Assembly (NCBI RefSeq): GCF_022678645.1
Contig: NZ_JALBWV010000042.1
Span: 16,909 to 80,908 of the forward strand
From: Saccharopolyspora soli
Lineage (GTDB): Bacteria > Actinomycetota > Actinomycetes > Mycobacteriales > Pseudonocardiaceae
Direction of reading: 5' to 3'
Length of the DNA: 64,000 bases
Shown: positions 51,042-59,778 of the stretch, piece after piece
How positions within the stretch are numbered: position 1 is the stretch's first letter
Layout: the number at the start of each line of letters is the position of its first letter
Program-made: the position numbers and the translations under genes
Notes under the pieces: generated by a model
The model's input: only the letters and a program-made list of their open reading frames with translations
Databases searched by the model: none
Told to the model about the DNA's origin: nothing

Positions 51042-52085
51042 GTGGCGTCGCACCGACTTAAGCGCTCTCTGCGAGGAGCCCTGGCCGCAACCGCGGTAGC
51101 TGCCGTCGTTGGCATGACCTCCGGACCAGCGCTCGCAGACCCACAACTCCCCGACAACGCCTCGGACGCGGCGAAGCAGGTGCGCGATCTCCAGCACCAG
51201 GCCGAGCAGCTCGTCGAGGACAAGAAGAAGGCCGAAGACGACCACGAGGCCAAGAAGGCCGAGCTGGATCGGGCCAACCAGGAGGCCGGACAGGCCGAAC
51301 AGGTCGCCAACCAGGCCAGGGCCGAGGAAGAGCGGTTCCGCGGCCAGGTCGACAAGCTCACTCACGCCTCCTACCAGGGTGCCCGGCTGAACAAGCTGTC
51401 CGCCCTGCTGGTGAGCGAAACCCCCGACGACTTCCTGGACCGCGCGTCCGCGTTGGACGTGCTGGCCAAGGACAACAACGACGCGATCAAGGCGCTGGCG
51501 TCGGCCACCAACCAAGCCGAGACCGCCGAGCGCACCGCGCAGGACGCTCGCAACCGGGCCGCCCAGGCCGAAGTGGACGCCGCCCGCATCGCCGAGGACT
51601 TGAAGCAGAAGTCCAAGGCGATGGACGAGCAGATCGAGAAGGTCAAGGAGCGCTACGACGAGCTCAGCGGCGAGGACCAGGATTCGCTGCTCACCGACGG
51701 CGAGACCGGCGTTGGCTTGATCGGTGGCGCTGGTGCGGCGGTCACGGCGGTCAACGCCGCGTTGAGCGCGCAGGGTTCGCCGTACGTGTGGGGTGCCAAG
51801 GGACCCAGCAGCTTCGACTGCTCCGGCCTGATGTACTGGGCCTACAAGAAGGCTGGCGTGACCATCGGCGGCTCGACCAAGACGCAGGTCACCGAGGGCC
51901 GCAGCGTGTCGGCGGGCGACCTCAAGCCGGGCGACCTGATCTTCTACTACAGCCCGGTCAGCCACGTCGCCATGTACATCGGCAACGGCAAGGCGGTGCA
52001 CGCCCCGACCACCGGCGACGTCGTCAAGGTGACCGACTACAAGAAGATCGGCAGCGTGACGGCGATCCGCCGCGTCGCGGGCTGA
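51042..52085 (+). CDS. Secreted NlpC/P60 peptidoglycan endopeptidase with coiled coil
   Basis: A 347-residue exported cell-wall hydrolase (RipA-like) that cuts D-Glu to diaminopimelate bonds. The signal peptide is RLKRSLRGALAATAVAAVVG, ending near ALA before DPQLPDN. Residues 40-215 are a long coiled coil (Gln/Glu/Lys/Ala repeats) as in RipA and CwlO. The C-terminal NlpC/P60 domain has the catalytic Cys in SSFDCSGLMYW, His in VSHVAMYIG and a third polar residue in VHAPTTG. The start is either GTG 51033 or GTG 51042; AAGGAG at 51025 is too close to the first. Active in daughter-cell separation by analogy. Confidence 0.93.
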   Translation: MASHRLKRSLRGALAATAVAAVVGMTSGPALADPQLPDNASDAAKQVRDLQHQAEQLVEDKKKAEDDHEAKKAELDRANQEAGQAEQVANQARAEEERFRGQVDKLTHASYQGARLNKLSALLVSETPDDFLDRASALDVLAKDNNDAIKALASATNQAETAERTAQDARNRAAQAEVDAARIAEDLKQKSKAMDEQIEKVKERYDELSGEDQDSLLTDGETGVGLIGGAGAAVTAVNAALSAQGSPYVWGAKGPSSFDCSGLMYWAYKKAGVTIGGSTKTQVTEGRSVSAGDLKPGDLIFYYSPVSHVAMYIGNGKAVHAPTTGDVVKVTDYKKIGSVTAIRRVAG

Positions 52086-52096
52086 GCAACTCCCGA

Positions 52097-52132
52097 CTTC
52101 GGGGTCGGCGCCACCAGGTGTCGACCCCGAAG
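52097..52132 (+). terminator. Terminator after NlpC/P60 gene
   Basis: Arms 52097-52107 (CTTCGGGGTCG) and 52122-52132 (CGACCCCGAAG) form a perfect 11-bp stem, with a 14-nt loop. It lies 11 nt after the stop codon. Confidence 0.65.
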
Positions 52133-52323
52133 GGGTGAATTTCCGGTCGCGTGGATCGTCGAGGCCCCGACATCCTCGACCGGACTCGGCACCAGGCGAG
52201 CGGCGAAACCGCCTCCCACCACCCGAATCAGAGATCCGCCCAGCCGAAAACGAGCGGCACACCACCGTTGCCGGGTGAGGGTGGTTTCGGTCCGGCCATG
52301 TGATCCGTCTTACGATGCGCCCT

Positions 52324-53610
52324 GTGCCTGGCTCGGGGAAGTTTCGGGGGTGGTTGGCCGCTGGTGCCGCCGGTGTCGTGCTGGCTGGGGTTACCGCGAT
52401 TTCGCTGCCGTCGCCGGAATCGCCGACCGGATCGGTGCGCATCGCTGGGCAGGCCGGGCTGGGCGTCTCCGAGCAACCGCCCGAAGTCGCGGTGCGCGGC
52501 CTGCTGGAGCAGCGCGCCGCTGCGGTGCGGGCTGGGGACGAAGCCGCGTTCGCGGCCACAGTGGACCCCAAAGCACCGCACGATTTCCAGCGGCGCCAGC
52601 TTGAGCTGTTCCGCAACCTCGCGACGGTGCCGGTCACCGAGTGGGCCTACGAACTGGACGCCACGACCGGCGACCGACCGGTGGTGCCCGAAGCCGACGA
52701 GACCTGGGCGCCGCGCGTCGAGCTGCGCTACGCGTTGGCCGACGTGGACAGCGTGCCGACGCAGCGCCCGCTCGGGTACGTGTTCGCCCGTCGCGGCGGT
52801 TCCTGGTACGTCGCCGCCGACGACGCCAAGCCCGGCGCCTGGCGCGGACCGTGGGATTTCGGGCCTTGCCAGGTGAAGCGCACCGCCACCGGTCTGGTCA
52901 TCGGCCACCAGCGGGAACCGGTCGAACGCGTCGCCCGGCAGCTGGACGCCGCGGTGGCCGACGTGACGGAGGTCTGGGGCCCGAACTGGTCCCAGCGGGT
53001 TGGCGTGCTGCTCCCGGAGTCCCAGGAAGAGCTGCGGGCGTTGGTTGGGCCGGAGTTCGCGGTGGACGGTATCGCCGCGGTCGCGGTGGCCGATCGGGTG
53101 AACACCACGACGCGCCGGGTGGAGGGCCCGCGGGTGGTGCTCAACCCGAAGACGGCGAACCAGCTCTCCGACATCGCGCTGCGCGTGGTCCTGCGGCACG
53201 AGATCACGCACATCGCGGCGCGCGCGGACACAGTGGACGGCGCGCCGATGTGGATGTTGGAGGGATTCGCCGACTACGTCGGCTACCGCAACAGCGGCGT
53301 GGCGCCGAAGGACATCGCACCGGACCTCGTCCGCCACCTGCGTGAGGCCGGTCCACCCGCGAAACTGCCCGCGGACGGCGACTTCCACCAAGCGGGCCGT
53401 CGCCTGGACCTCGCCTACCAGCAGTCCTGGTCACTGGTCCACTACCTCGCCGAGCGCCTGGGCGAGCCCCGCGTGGTGGAACTCTACCGCCGCGTCGCGG
53501 CGACGAACGACGAAGCCGCGGCGGACCAGGCAGTCCGCGACGTGACCGGCCAGACCACCCAACAACTGATCGCGGACTGGGGAACCCAACTGTCCCGCAC
53601 CTTCCGGTGA
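52324..53610 (+). CDS. Membrane-anchored zinc metallopeptidase-like protein (HEITH)
   Basis: A 428-residue protein. An N-terminal hydrophobic helix (WLAAGAAGVVLAGVTAISL) acts as signal or anchor, so the rest is extracellular. Residues 60-190 look like an NTF2-like or similar small domain (AAAVRAGDEAAFAATVDP). The C-terminal half has the gluzincin active site HEITHIAARA followed by the downstream Glu in LEGFADYVGYRNSG, as in the peptidase MA family. No known specific function. GTG 52324 has TACGAT (52311-52316) 7 nt upstream and no Shine-Dalgarno. It ends at hairpin copy 3, convergent with fadD15. Confidence 0.85.
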   Translation: MPGSGKFRGWLAAGAAGVVLAGVTAISLPSPESPTGSVRIAGQAGLGVSEQPPEVAVRGLLEQRAAAVRAGDEAAFAATVDPKAPHDFQRRQLELFRNLATVPVTEWAYELDATTGDRPVVPEADETWAPRVELRYALADVDSVPTQRPLGYVFARRGGSWYVAADDAKPGAWRGPWDFGPCQVKRTATGLVIGHQREPVERVARQLDAAVADVTEVWGPNWSQRVGVLLPESQEELRALVGPEFAVDGIAAVAVADRVNTTTRRVEGPRVVLNPKTANQLSDIALRVVLRHEITHIAARADTVDGAPMWMLEGFADYVGYRNSGVAPKDIAPDLVRHLREAGPPAKLPADGDFHQAGRRLDLAYQQSWSLVHYLAERLGEPRVVELYRRVAATNDEAAADQAVRDVTGQTTQQLIADWGTQLSRTFR

Positions 53611-53620
53611 ACCTTTCGAA

Positions 53621-53667
53621 GTGAAGGGCACCTTCGACCGACTTACCCGGTCAAAGGTGCCCTTCAC
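53621..53667. terminator. Convergent-gene hairpin, copy 3
   Basis: Arms 53621-53640 and 53648-53667 (19 of 20 pairs), 7-nt loop ACTTACC. The arms are identical to those of copy 2. It lies between the zinc peptidase and fadD15, which are convergent. Confidence 0.85.
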
Positions 53668-53701
53668 CTGGCCACCTTTCGGGTGAGCCGGGGCGGGTGC
53701 G

Positions 53702-55510
53702 TCAGGAATAGATGGCTTCGATTTCGGCTGCGTGGTTCTCGGCTACCTTGTTGCGCTTGAGCTTCATGCTCGGCGTCAGTTCGCCGGTGGCTTCTGTGAA
53801 GTCCTCCGGCAGGATGCGGAACTGCTTGATCTGCTCGGCCCGGGACACCGCCTTGTTGGCCTCGTCGACCGCCTTCTGCACCTCGGCGCGCAGGTCCGGG
53901 TCGTCGGTCAACTCGGCGGCTGCGGTGTTCTCCGGGCGCGAGTTGTACGCCAGCCAGGACGGCAGGAACTCCGGGTCCAGCGTGATCAGCGCGCCGATGA
54001 ACGGCTTCTGGTCGCCGACCACCATGCACTGGCTGATCAACGGGTGCGCTCGCAGGGCGTCCTCCAGCACCGCCGGGGCGACGTTCTTGCCGCCCGCCGT
54101 GACGATGATCTCCTTCTTGCGCCCAGTGATCCGCAGGAAGCCCTCGTCGTCCAGCGAGCCGAGGTCGCCGGTGTGGAACCAGCCGTCCACGATGGACTCC
54201 TTGGTGGCGATCGGGTTGTTCCAGTACTCCTGGAACACCACATCGCCCTTGATCAGCACCTCGCCGTCGTCGGCGATCCGCACCGAGGTGCCCGCGATCG
54301 GCTTGCCGACGGTGCCGACCTTGAACCCGTCCTCCACGTTCACCGCGCATGCCGCGGTCGTCTCGGTGAGCCCGTAGCCCTCCAGCACCGGCACCCCGAC
54401 GCCGCGGAAGAAGTGCGCGAGCCGCTCGCCCAAAGGCGCGCCGCCGGAGACCGCCGCGATGCACCGGCCGCCCAGCGCGGCCCGGAGCTTGCCGTAGACG
54501 AGCTTGTCGAACACCACGTGCTTGAGCTTCAGCGACAGGCTCGGGCCGCCCGTGTCGTGCGCTCGGCTGAACGCCACCGCGGTGTCCTCGGCGACGTCGA
54601 AGATCCGGCCCTTGCCGCTGCCGTGGGCCTTCTGCTTCGCGGTGTTGTAGACCTTCTCGAACACCCGCGGCACCGCCAGCACGAACGTCGGCCGGAACGA
54701 GCTGAGGTCGTTGACCAATTCCTTCACGTCGCTGGTGTGGCCGAGGGTGACCCGCGCGTACACGCTCATCACCGTGATGGCGCGGGCCAGCACGTGCGCC
54801 ATCGGCAGGAACATCAGCATCGAGTTGCCCGGCCGGGTCAGCTCGGGGAACGCGTTGATGTCCGCGCGCACCTCGGCGAGCATGTTGCGGTGGCTGAGCA
54901 CGCAGCCCTTGGGGCGGCCGGTGGTGCCCGAGGTGTAGATCAGCGTGGCGGCGTCGGCGGCCCGCACCGCGCGGCGACGCAGGTGCACGTCGCGGTCGTC
55001 GACCTCCGCGCCGAGCGCGGTCAGCTCGTCCACCGCCCCAGCGGCTCCGCCGCTGGTCGGGCCCTCGATCTGCCAGATGTGCGAGACCTCGGAGAGCCGG
55101 TCGACCACCTTGTCCACCTCGGCGCGGTGCGCCTCGGTCTCCACGATCACGGCCTTGGCCCCGGAGTCGGTGAGGATCCACTCGGCCTGGTCGGCCGACG
55201 AGGTCTCGTATATCGGCACCGTGATGCAGCCCGCCGCCCAGACCGCGAAGTCCAGCAGGCTCCACTCGTACCTGGTCCGCGACATCAGGCCGACCCGGTC
55301 ACCGGCCTGCAGACCGGCGGCCACCAAACCCTTGGCCACGGCCAGCACCTGCGCGGCGAAATCGGCGGCGGTGACGTCGACCCAGGTGCCGTCCACCCGG
55401 CGCCGGAAGCTCACCGTGCTCCCGAAGCGCTCCGCGTTGGCCCACACCATGTCGGTGAGGTTCTCGTCCTCGGCCACGGCCGTTGTGGCGGGTGCGCTGA
55501 ACTCTCGCAC
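53702..55510 (-). CDS. fadD15: Long-chain fatty acid-CoA ligase (FadD15-like)
   Basis: A 602-residue ANL-superfamily enzyme that activates long-chain fatty acids with ATP and CoA. The P-loop LIYTSGTTGRPKGCVLSH, the A5 motif EGYGLTETTAACAVN and the hinge segment GWFHTGDLGSLDDEGFLRITGRKKEIIVTAGGKNVAP are complete. Length is as in mycobacterial FadD15. The GTG at 55510 has GGAGG 7 nt upstream. No carrier protein or PKS is nearby, so lipid metabolism is the simplest role. It starts divergently from the metallophosphoesterase. Confidence 0.95.
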   Translation of the reverse strand: MREFSAPATTAVAEDENLTDMVWANAERFGSTVSFRRRVDGTWVDVTAADFAAQVLAVAKGLVAAGLQAGDRVGLMSRTRYEWSLLDFAVWAAGCITVPIYETSSADQAEWILTDSGAKAVIVETEAHRAEVDKVVDRLSEVSHIWQIEGPTSGGAAGAVDELTALGAEVDDRDVHLRRRAVRAADAATLIYTSGTTGRPKGCVLSHRNMLAEVRADINAFPELTRPGNSMLMFLPMAHVLARAITVMSVYARVTLGHTSDVKELVNDLSSFRPTFVLAVPRVFEKVYNTAKQKAHGSGKGRIFDVAEDTAVAFSRAHDTGGPSLSLKLKHVVFDKLVYGKLRAALGGRCIAAVSGGAPLGERLAHFFRGVGVPVLEGYGLTETTAACAVNVEDGFKVGTVGKPIAGTSVRIADDGEVLIKGDVVFQEYWNNPIATKESIVDGWFHTGDLGSLDDEGFLRITGRKKEIIVTAGGKNVAPAVLEDALRAHPLISQCMVVGDQKPFIGALITLDPEFLPSWLAYNSRPENTAAAELTDDPDLRAEVQKAVDEANKAVSRAEQIKQFRILPEDFTEATGELTPSMKLKRNKVAENHAAEIEAIYS

Positions 55511-55760
55511 GTCGAAACCTCCGAAAACACGCCAGTAGTGGGGCACAACCTAACGTCGATGGTTACTGAGCGGTAGTCCTCGTTATCGGGCCGCAGCAGT
55601 CAACCCAGCGTAGTGCTACTCGTGATCGGCGTCGCGCCGCCGGTCGGGGGCTCGTACCGCCGGGCAGCCGTCGGCGCCGATCAGCGCACAACGGGCGGTG
55701 CGCCGGGGCACCGGAACGGATTAAGTTCGAGGTAGCAGTTGCAGGCGGATGGGAGTTGAG

Positions 55761-56549
55761 TTGCGCGTCCACGTCGTTTCGGACGTCCATGGCAACGTCG
55801 AGGCCCTCAAGCGCGCGGGGGACGGCGCCGACGCGCTCGTGGTGCTCGGCGACCTGATCGATTTCGTCGACTACCACGACCACGGCAAGGGCATCCTGGG
55901 CCGGGTGTTCGGTCCGGACAAGGTGGCGCGGTTCGCCGAACTGCGGCGCAGCCGTCGCGGACCGGAGTTCGGCGCCTACGTGCGTTCGTTGTGGGCCGGG
56001 TTGACCGACCCGGCGGTGGTGGTGGAGGACGCGGTCCGCGAGCAGTACGCCGAGCTGTTCGCCGCCATGACCGCCCCCACCTACGCCACCCCCGGCAACG
56101 TCGACGCGCCGCGCCTGTGGCCGGAGTTCGCTGGCGCCGGAATCCACGTCCTGGACGGCGACAGCGTCGAAATCGGCGGCCTGACCTTCGGTTTCGTCGG
56201 CGGCACCCTGCTGCCGCCGGGCGCGGTGCTGCGTCGGCACGCCGCCTGGGTGCCGTACCTGCGGCCCGAGGAGGAGTACAACGCCGCGTTGGCCGCACTG
56301 CCCAAAGTGGACGTGTTGTGCACCCACCTGCCGCCCGCCGTGCCGGAGCTGACCTACGACGTCCTGGCGCGGCGACCGGAGAACGGCTCGGCAGCCCTGG
56401 TCGAGCGGATCGCCGCTGATCGGCCGCGCTGGTCGCTGTTCGGGCACGTGCACCAGCCACTGGCGCAGCGGATGCGCCTCGGGCGCACCGAGTGCGTCAA
56501 CGTCGGGCACTTCAAGCGCACCGGCCGCCCCTACGTGATCCAGTGGTGA
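55761..56549 (+). CDS. Metallophosphoesterase (calcineurin-like)
   Basis: A 262-residue di-metal phosphoesterase. Ligand motifs are VVSDVHGN at the start, VVLGDLIDFVDY, ATPGNVDAP, LCTHLPP and FGHVHQPLAQR, i.e. the full set of the calcineurin-like family. The TTG at 55761 (GGGAG 5 nt upstream) places SDVHGN near residue 7, as in relatives; an ATG at 55749 adds four residues. The likely substrate is a phosphoester of unknown nature. It is followed after 63 nt by the SRPBCC gene. Confidence 0.88.
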   Translation: MRVHVVSDVHGNVEALKRAGDGADALVVLGDLIDFVDYHDHGKGILGRVFGPDKVARFAELRRSRRGPEFGAYVRSLWAGLTDPAVVVEDAVREQYAELFAAMTAPTYATPGNVDAPRLWPEFAGAGIHVLDGDSVEIGGLTFGFVGGTLLPPGAVLRRHAAWVPYLRPEEEYNAALAALPKVDVLCTHLPPAVPELTYDVLARRPENGSAALVERIAADRPRWSLFGHVHQPLAQRMRLGRTECVNVGHFKRTGRPYVIQW

Positions 56550-56612
56550 AGGTGAGGAAAAACCGGCCTCTCCGCGCCGCTGCCGCCGCTCGCACCCGGT
56601 AACCTGCGGCGC

Positions 56613-57059
56613 ATGGTCGATCAGTCCACCCAGTCCATCGTGATCGAGGCCCCCGCTGCGCGGATCATGGCGGTCATCGCGGATTTCGCCGCCTACCCGG
56701 AGTGGGCGGAGGCGGTGAAGGAGATCGAGGTGCTCTCGCGCACCTCCGGCGGCAAGGCGGAGAAGGTGCGCTTCATCCTGGACGCCGGAGTGGTCAAGGA
56801 CACCTACGTCAACGTCTACGACTGGGCGGCGGACGGGCTGTCGGTGAGCTGGAACCTTACCGAGGGGCAGGTGCAGAAGGCGCAGCGCGGCAGTTACCGG
56901 CTCAAGCCGCTGGCCGATGATCGCACCGAGGTGACCTACACCCTGGCCGTGGACCTGGCGATCCCGATGATCGGTCTGTTCAAGCGCAAGGCCGAGAAGA
57001 TGATCATGGATACGGCGCTTAAGGAACTCAAGCGCCGCGTCGAGGACGCCGACGACTAA
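56613..57059 (+). CDS. SRPBCC / polyketide cyclase-type lipid-binding protein
   Basis: A 148-residue START-like fold protein. The pattern IVIEAPAARIMAVIADFAAYPEWAEAVKEIEV, DVVKD-type strand VVKDTYVNVYDW and the long C-terminal helix GLFKRKAEKMIMDTALKELKRRVED is characteristic. Such proteins bind hydrophobic ligands; Rv2185c in M. tuberculosis is the apparent counterpart (recalled). The ATG at 56613 has TAACCT (56600-56605) 7 nt upstream, a leaderless layout. It lies 49 nt upstream of the ArsA-like ATPase and is likely co-transcribed. Confidence 0.9.
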   Translation: MVDQSTQSIVIEAPAARIMAVIADFAAYPEWAEAVKEIEVLSRTSGGKAEKVRFILDAGVVKDTYVNVYDWAADGLSVSWNLTEGQVQKAQRGSYRLKPLADDRTEVTYTLAVDLAIPMIGLFKRKAEKMIMDTALKELKRRVEDADD

Positions 57060-57108
57060 TACGACGCAGACCAGAGCGCATCCACTCCAGACCCACCGAG
57101 ACGAGCCG

Positions 57109-58326
57109 TTGCGAATCCTGTTGTTCACCGGAAAAGGGGGCGTGGGCAAGACCACCCTCGCCGCCGCCACCGCCGCCCGGGTCGCCGGGGACGGCGGCAA
57201 GGTGCTCGCGGTCTCCACGGATCCCGCGCACTCGCTGGCCGATGCGCTCGGTGTCGACCTCGCCGCACACCCCCGGGAGGTGCGGCTGGACGGGTCGCGC
57301 GCGGTGCTGCACGCCGCCGAGGTGCAGACCCGCGCACTGGTCGACGACACCTGGCGGGAACTGCGCGAACACCTGCGGACCATGTTGCAGGGCGCCGGAG
57401 TCGGCGAGGTCGACGCGGAAGAGCTGACCGTGCTGCCCGGTGTGGAGGACCTGCTCGCGCTCACCGAAGTGCACCGGTTGGCCGCGACCGGACTGTGGGA
57501 CACCGTGATCGTCGACTGCGGGCCGACCGCCGAGACGCTGCGGCTGCTGGCGCTGCCCGAGTCGCTGGCCGGATACCTGGAGCGGTTGTTCCCGGCGCAC
57601 CGCCGGGCCGTGCGCGGGCTGCTGGCCGGTATCGCGGGTAGCGATCAGGTCGACCGCTGGGACTCCGTGGCCGACGGGCTGGGACGGCTCGCGGAGCAGC
57701 TCGCCGCGCTCAAGGACATGCTCACCGACACCGGGACCAGCGTGCGGCTGGTGCTCACCCCGGAGTCGGTGGTGGCTGCCGAAACCCGCCGGACGTTGAC
57801 CGCGCTGGCGCTGCAGCAGATCCAGGTGGACGGCTTGATCGCCAACCGCGTGATGCCGAATCCGGGTTCGGCGCGCGGAGCCGCGGCCGGTTGGTTGCGC
57901 ACCCGTCGCCACGAGCAGGTGAAGGTCCTCGACGCGCTGCGGGCTTCGACGGAACTCCCGGTGCGCACGGTCGAGCATCGCGCCGCCGAGCCGGTGGGCT
58001 CGGATGCGCTGCTGGCGCTCGGCGACGAGCTCTACGCCGACGGCGATCCGCTGGAGAACCGGTCGAGCATGCCGATCATGCAGGTCAGCGGCGGTGGAAA
58101 AGCACTGGATTCGGAGTACGCGCTGCGGATCGCGCTGCCGCTGCACCCGGCCGCGGATCTGGACCTGGCCCGGATCGGCGACGAGCTGGCGATCACCGTC
58201 GACGGCCGTCGACGGCTGGTGGCGCTGCCCGCCGTGCTGCGCCGGTGCGTCGTGACGTCGGCTGTCGCTGGTGACGACGGGTTGACCGTGCGGTTCCGAC
58301 CCGACCCCGAGCAGTGGATGCGGTGA
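57109..58326 (+). CDS. ArsA/GET3-like P-loop ATPase
   Basis: A 405-residue deviant-Walker ATPase of the ArsA family. GKGGVGKTT lies at residues 8-16, followed by VLAVSTDPAHSLADAL and VIVDCGPTAETLRLLALPE (switch and Walker B). It has one ATPase core plus a C-terminal alpha/beta domain. No arsenic genes are near; actinobacterial members beside SRPBCC and FadD15 are probably chaperone- or targeting-type, with unknown cargo. Start is TTG 57109. Its stop overlaps the next gene in GTGA form. Confidence 0.9.
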   Translation: MRILLFTGKGGVGKTTLAAATAARVAGDGGKVLAVSTDPAHSLADALGVDLAAHPREVRLDGSRAVLHAAEVQTRALVDDTWRELREHLRTMLQGAGVGEVDAEELTVLPGVEDLLALTEVHRLAATGLWDTVIVDCGPTAETLRLLALPESLAGYLERLFPAHRRAVRGLLAGIAGSDQVDRWDSVADGLGRLAEQLAALKDMLTDTGTSVRLVLTPESVVAAETRRTLTALALQQIQVDGLIANRVMPNPGSARGAAAGWLRTRRHEQVKVLDALRASTELPVRTVEHRAAEPVGSDALLALGDELYADGDPLENRSSMPIMQVSGGGKALDSEYALRIALPLHPAADLDLARIGDELAITVDGRRRLVALPAVLRRCVVTSAVAGDDGLTVRFRPDPEQWMR

Positions 58327-58712
58327 GACCGGTGGACGAAATGCGCGACGACTCCCGGCACGACCAACTCGTCGAAGAGCTCCGCTTGCTGCTCGACGCG
58401 CTGGCTGGCAAGGCCGAGGAGTACTTGCGCGGCTGCGGGGCGAGCGCGGAAGCCGACAGCAAGTCCGGTTGCGGCTGGTGTCCACTGTGCGCGGCGGTGG
58501 CGCTGCTGCGCGGACAACGCCCGGACCTCAACGACCAACTCCTGGGGATCGTTCAGGCGCTGCGGCAGATGCTGGTCGATCAGCACCCGGCGGCGTCCGA
58601 AGAGGACAGTCCGGAAGAGCCCGCCGAGCCGAAGGTGCAGCGGATCCGGGTTCGGCGGGTGGACGGCCGGGTGCTGGCCGAGGACGACGTCGGGGCCGTG
58701 CCGCGTTGCTGA
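58323..58712 (+). CDS. Small CxxC protein of unknown function
   Basis: A 129-residue protein with a helical N-terminus (HDQLVEELRLLLDALAGKAEEYL), a Cys-rich segment (RGCGASAEAD, then SGCGWCPLCAAVALLRG) that could bind zinc or form disulfides, and an acidic, Pro/Glu-rich tail. No family function is known; Rv2183c is the apparent counterpart in M. tuberculosis (recalled). The GTG at 58323 overlaps the ATPase stop, so it is translationally coupled; its 3' end overlaps the start of the ROK kinase gene by 7 nt. Confidence 0.82.
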   Translation: MRPVDEMRDDSRHDQLVEELRLLLDALAGKAEEYLRGCGASAEADSKSGCGWCPLCAAVALLRGQRPDLNDQLLGIVQALRQMLVDQHPAASEEDSPEEPAEPKVQRIRVRRVDGRVLAEDDVGAVPRC

Positions 58713-59650
58713 CCATCGGAGTGGATGTCGGCGGCACCAGCGTGCGGGCGAGCGTGGTGGACCCGCACGGCGAGATCCTGGAAACCCGCCGCGTTCCGAC
58801 ACCCGCCACCAGCGCCGAGCTCAACGCCGCGATCGCCGCCACCGTCCGCGCGCTCTCCGACCACTACCCGGTGGCCGGGGTCGGCCTGGCGGTCGCCGGG
58901 TTCGTCAGCGAGGACCGCCGGGTGGTGCGCTTCGCGCCGCACCTGGCCTGGCGGCACGTCGCGGTCGCCGACGAACTCGCCGACCGGCTCGGACTGCCGG
59001 TGGTGCTGGAGCATGACGCCAACGCCGCCGCCGTCGCCGAGCAGCGCTTCGGCGCCGCCGCCGGAGCGCGGGTGGCCGCGCTGGTGGCCATCGGCACCGG
59101 TATCGGCGGCGCCTTGGTGATCAACGGCGAAGTGTTCCGCGGTGCCTACGGTGTGGCGCCCGAGCTGGGACATCTGCGCGTCGTCCCGGACGGTCGGCCG
59201 TGCTCGTGCGGCAAGCGCGGTTGCTGGGAGCGGTACTGCAGCGGTACGGCATTGGCGGCCACCGCGGTGGAAATCCTGCGGACGACGGGAGAGCCGGGCA
59301 CCCTGCCGGTGGCCAGGCTGACCGGTGTCGCGGTGGCGCGGGCGGCCGAGGCGGACGATCCGGTCGCCCGCCGTGCGATGGCCGAACTGGCCCGCTGGCT
59401 GGGCGAGGGCTTGGCGCTGGTCGCGGACGTCTACGACCCGGAGGTCGTGGTGATCTCCGGTGGGGTTTCGGACTCGGCGCGGCTGTTCCTCGACGATGCC
59501 CGCGACCACTACGCCGCAGCCGTGACCGGAGCCGGACACCGACCGCTGGCACGGGTCAGCGTCGCCCACTACGGAGACCCGGCAGCCATGGTCGGAGCGG
59601 CGGCCTTAGCCCGCGAACACATCAACGCCGGTGCCCCGCACCTGACCTGA
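58706..59650 (+). CDS. glcK: ROK-family glucokinase
   Basis: A 314-residue ATP-dependent sugar kinase. The ATP motif is TIGVDVGGTSVRA, the sugar-binding catalytic Asp is in VLEHDANAAAVAEQRFG, and the ROK zinc motif is CSCGKRGCWERYCSG. Glucose is the most likely substrate, but N-acetyl sugars cannot be excluded. The start TTG 58706 overlaps the upstream gene end, giving a coupled run ATPase-CxxC-kinase. It could phosphorylate glucose released by the alpha-glucosidase. It ends near hairpin copy 4. Confidence 0.9.
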   Translation: MLTIGVDVGGTSVRASVVDPHGEILETRRVPTPATSAELNAAIAATVRALSDHYPVAGVGLAVAGFVSEDRRVVRFAPHLAWRHVAVADELADRLGLPVVLEHDANAAAVAEQRFGAAAGARVAALVAIGTGIGGALVINGEVFRGAYGVAPELGHLRVVPDGRPCSCGKRGCWERYCSGTALAATAVEILRTTGEPGTLPVARLTGVAVARAAEADDPVARRAMAELARWLGEGLALVADVYDPEVVVISGGVSDSARLFLDDARDHYAAAVTGAGHRPLARVSVAHYGDPAAMVGAAALAREHINAGAPHLT

Positions 59651-59707
59651 CGCAGAGATCCACAACCTGTCGTTGCCGGTGCGGTGGCGCCGTTCGCCGT
59701 TCGAGCT

Positions 59708-59760
59708 GGGGTGAAGGGCACCTCTTACCAAGTTAGTTGGCAAAAGGTGCCCTTCACCCC
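59708..59760. terminator. Convergent-gene hairpin, copy 4
   Basis: Arms 59708-59731 and 59737-59760 (22 of 24 pairs), loop GTTAG. It shares GTGAAGGGCACCT with copies 2 and 3. It lies between the convergent ROK kinase and small membrane protein genes. Confidence 0.85.
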
Positions 59761-59778
59761 GTCCGCACCGCTTCTTGC

